Source of the DNA: JBBIQH01 sp964475945
GTDB lineage: Archaea; Thermoproteota; Nitrososphaeria; Nitrososphaerales; Nitrosocaldaceae
Length of the DNA: 14,057 bases
NCBI GenBank assembly: GCA_964475945.1
Contig: CAYYYF010000022.1
Location: 1 to 14,057 of the forward strand
Reading direction: 5' to 3'
Positions 12,492-14,057 of this stretch are shown here, piece after piece (the first letter of the stretch is position 1; each line of letters starts with the position of its first letter). A program made the translations under genes and the position numbers. Below the pieces are notes generated by a model. The model had not been told where the DNA came from. It saw only the letters and a list, made by a program, of their open reading frames with translations, and ran no database searches.

Positions 12492-13931
12492 ATGCATGAG
12501 AGAGCCTTAGTATTTATAATTATAGCAGTATTACTAGTAGCAGTAGTTACCAATATTAGTGTATATGCTGGTACTGCAGTATGGAGTACAGATGTATTGA
12601 TAAGCAGTGCAAACATAGAGAAGCATCAGGCAGAGAGTCATATAATGGTTAGTGCTAGTAACAACAATTACCTAGTTACTGCATTGATGGATAATACTAG
12701 GATCAGTAATTACGAATGTAGAGCATACAACTCCACTGATGCTGGTGATACATGGACGGATAGAGGGTTCTTACCATTACCATCAGGTACAAATACTAGT
12801 AATGATCCAGTTGTTGCTAGCACTACTGATGGCAAGTTCTTTATAGCATGTATGGCAGGTACCACTTCTCCTTCTCTTCGTTACACCCACATAGTTTACT
12901 GGGTATCTACAGACAATGGGGCAACATGGAGTGGACCTAATACAGTAAGGAATGTTAGTAGTGACTCAACTCTAAGTGTAGATAAACCATGGATAGCAGC
13001 AGATGTTAATGACCCTAATAGCAGTTATAGGAACAATGTATATGCTTGCTGGACAGAAGCAAAGTATGCTGAGAGCACTGTTCTTAGTGAATTTTCTATA
13101 AAGTTCAGGAAGATATGGCCTTCCACTAGTTCCATTGTTACATTAGCAGCTCCTTCAAACCCCTCATGGGTTGGATGGTGTAATATAGCAGTAGGTAAAT
13201 CAGGCATAATATATGTTACATGGTTAAGAGGATTATATAACAGTTCCACTGGTACATATACTTATAACGTAATGATGAAAAGATCATTCGATGGAGGATC
13301 AACATGGGATAGTGCTAGAATTATTGCAACATTTAATAAGGTAGATTATGTAAGTGGTGAGAACAACAAGGTATTAGAAATTTCTAACTCTCCACATATA
13401 GCAATAGATAACAACTGGAATATTCATCTAGTATATGTTACAAAGACATCTGCAGGAGATACAGAGATAATTTATAGAAAGATAACCAACTGCACTACCC
13501 AAGGTAGCACTTGTACATTATCATCTGTAGTTGACCTATCTAACAATAGCAAGGATCAATGGGAACATGCTATTACAGTATCAAAGAAATCAAATACTAT
13601 ACATATAACTGCATTAGATAGAAGGGATGATACTAACAACAAGTATTGGAATCTATACCATTACCATTGTCATCTAAGCACCAGTTCTTGTACTAGCAAT
13701 ACTGACTGGGCAATTAGACGTGTTAGTGATTATCCTTCGATTAACCTCACTACAGGGTCTAGTGATCCTGGAAAGGAGTTCATTGGTCATTACCATGGCA
13801 TAACCAGCAGTTACATATTAGATAGTTCTTCAAAGGAGGCATATACAACATGGACAGATACTAGGTATGATGGAGGTGTATTGTATAGGAACTATAATAT
13901 ATTTACAGATAGATCATCTACATTCTTATAA
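12492..13931 (+). CDS. Secreted sialidase-fold (BNR/Asp-box repeat) protein
   Basis: A 479-residue protein with an N-terminal signal peptide (LVFIIIAVLLVAVVT, 6-20, probably cleaved near Ala26). The mature part carries three clear Asp boxes of the form S-x-D-x-G-x-T-W: STDAGDTW (81-88), STDNGATW (139-146) and SFDGGSTW (265-272). It also has repeated beta-propeller strands, DKPWIAAD (164-171) and a late TTWTDTRYDGG. This is the six-bladed propeller fold of sialidases and related exo-enzymes and binding proteins. I do not see the arginine triad and FRIP motif of true sialidases, so enzyme activity is unproven. Many N-x-S/T sites suggest surface glycosylation, and there are several cysteine pairs. 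It could bind or trim surface or environmental glycans, or be a structural surface protein. It shares a short promoter region with the anchored protein. Confidence 0.85.
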   Translation: MHERALVFIIIAVLLVAVVTNISVYAGTAVWSTDVLISSANIEKHQAESHIMVSASNNNYLVTALMDNTRISNYECRAYNSTDAGDTWTDRGFLPLPSGTNTSNDPVVASTTDGKFFIACMAGTTSPSLRYTHIVYWVSTDNGATWSGPNTVRNVSSDSTLSVDKPWIAADVNDPNSSYRNNVYACWTEAKYAESTVLSEFSIKFRKIWPSTSSIVTLAAPSNPSWVGWCNIAVGKSGIIYVTWLRGLYNSSTGTYTYNVMMKRSFDGGSTWDSARIIATFNKVDYVSGENNKVLEISNSPHIAIDNNWNIHLVYVTKTSAGDTEIIYRKITNCTTQGSTCTLSSVVDLSNNSKDQWEHAITVSKKSNTIHITALDRRDDTNNKYWNLYHYHCHLSTSSCTSNTDWAIRRVSDYPSINLTTGSSDPGKEFIGHYHGITSSYILDSSSKEAYTTWTDTRYDGGVLYRNYNIFTDRSSTFL

Positions 13932-13973
13932 ATATCTTCTTATTTTATTTAGTATTAATAGCTATAACACTAA

Positions 13974-13990
13974 CTTTTCTTTCTTTTTAT
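13974..13990 (+). terminator. T-rich terminator of the secreted protein gene
   Basis: CTTTTCTTTCTTTTTAT lies about 43 bases after the stop codon and offers three T clusters, the usual archaeal termination signal. The remaining bases to the window end hold no gene that I can see. Confidence 0.45.
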
Positions 13991-14057
13991 ATCACACTAA
14001 ATTACATAACTCTTTGCCAACCCTTTAACTACATTATTGCTTTGCATGTAAAAATAG

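Noticed and set aside
1..14057. tRNA or rRNA genes
   Set aside because: I looked for T-loop-like TTCGAATC and paired acceptor stems and for conserved rRNA blocks and saw none; a covariance-model scan would settle it.

Overview
The window looks like a piece of an archaeal chromosome, most likely from the Thaumarchaeota (Nitrososphaerota) and probably a thermophile. This rests on: archaeal TATA boxes placed about 26 bases before start codons with no Shine-Dalgarno leader; an XPD/Rad3 iron-sulphur helicase; a long-form HMG-CoA synthase for isoprenoid lipids; and strong use of AGG/AGA arginine and ATA isoleucine codons in AT-rich DNA. The phylum is inferred and was not tested by a search.

Layout. 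Bases 1-226 (minus) hold the N-terminal part of an IS200/IS605-type TnpB without a usable start codon. Bases 488-1475 (plus) hold a wrecked membrane-protein gene. An intact block follows at 1551-8073: HMG-CoA synthase (minus) and a split-barrel flavin/F420 protein (plus) diverge from one shared TATA box. Next comes an overlapping minus-strand pair made of a soluble PAS-containing chemoreceptor and a ferredoxin-reductase-like flavoprotein. A gap with a 30-bp tandem duplication and decayed coding DNA separates these from the XPD-like helicase. A gamma-glutamylcyclotransferase-like gene at 8159-8636 has lost its C-terminus to frameshifting.

Bases 8747-11144 are a graveyard: protein-like reading frames broken by stops and shifts on both strands, with only one small doubtful ORF still open. 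A basic, coiled-coil gene at 11263-11669 is broken by a single shift. The window ends with two divergent genes for exported proteins: a membrane-anchored protein and a secreted sialidase-fold protein with Asp-box repeats.

How the genes may work together. The chemoreceptor and reductase are translationally overlapped, so a redox-sensing function for the pair is the best candidate for an undescribed system here. The two exported genes share an 88-bp promoter region and may act together at the cell surface. The intact genes carry no frameshifts, while the accessory stretches carry many. That argues for real gene decay in an accessory region, although assembly indels could explain the two single-site frameshifts (8243-8253 and about 11550). 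No tRNA, rRNA, CRISPR array or replication origin was recognised.
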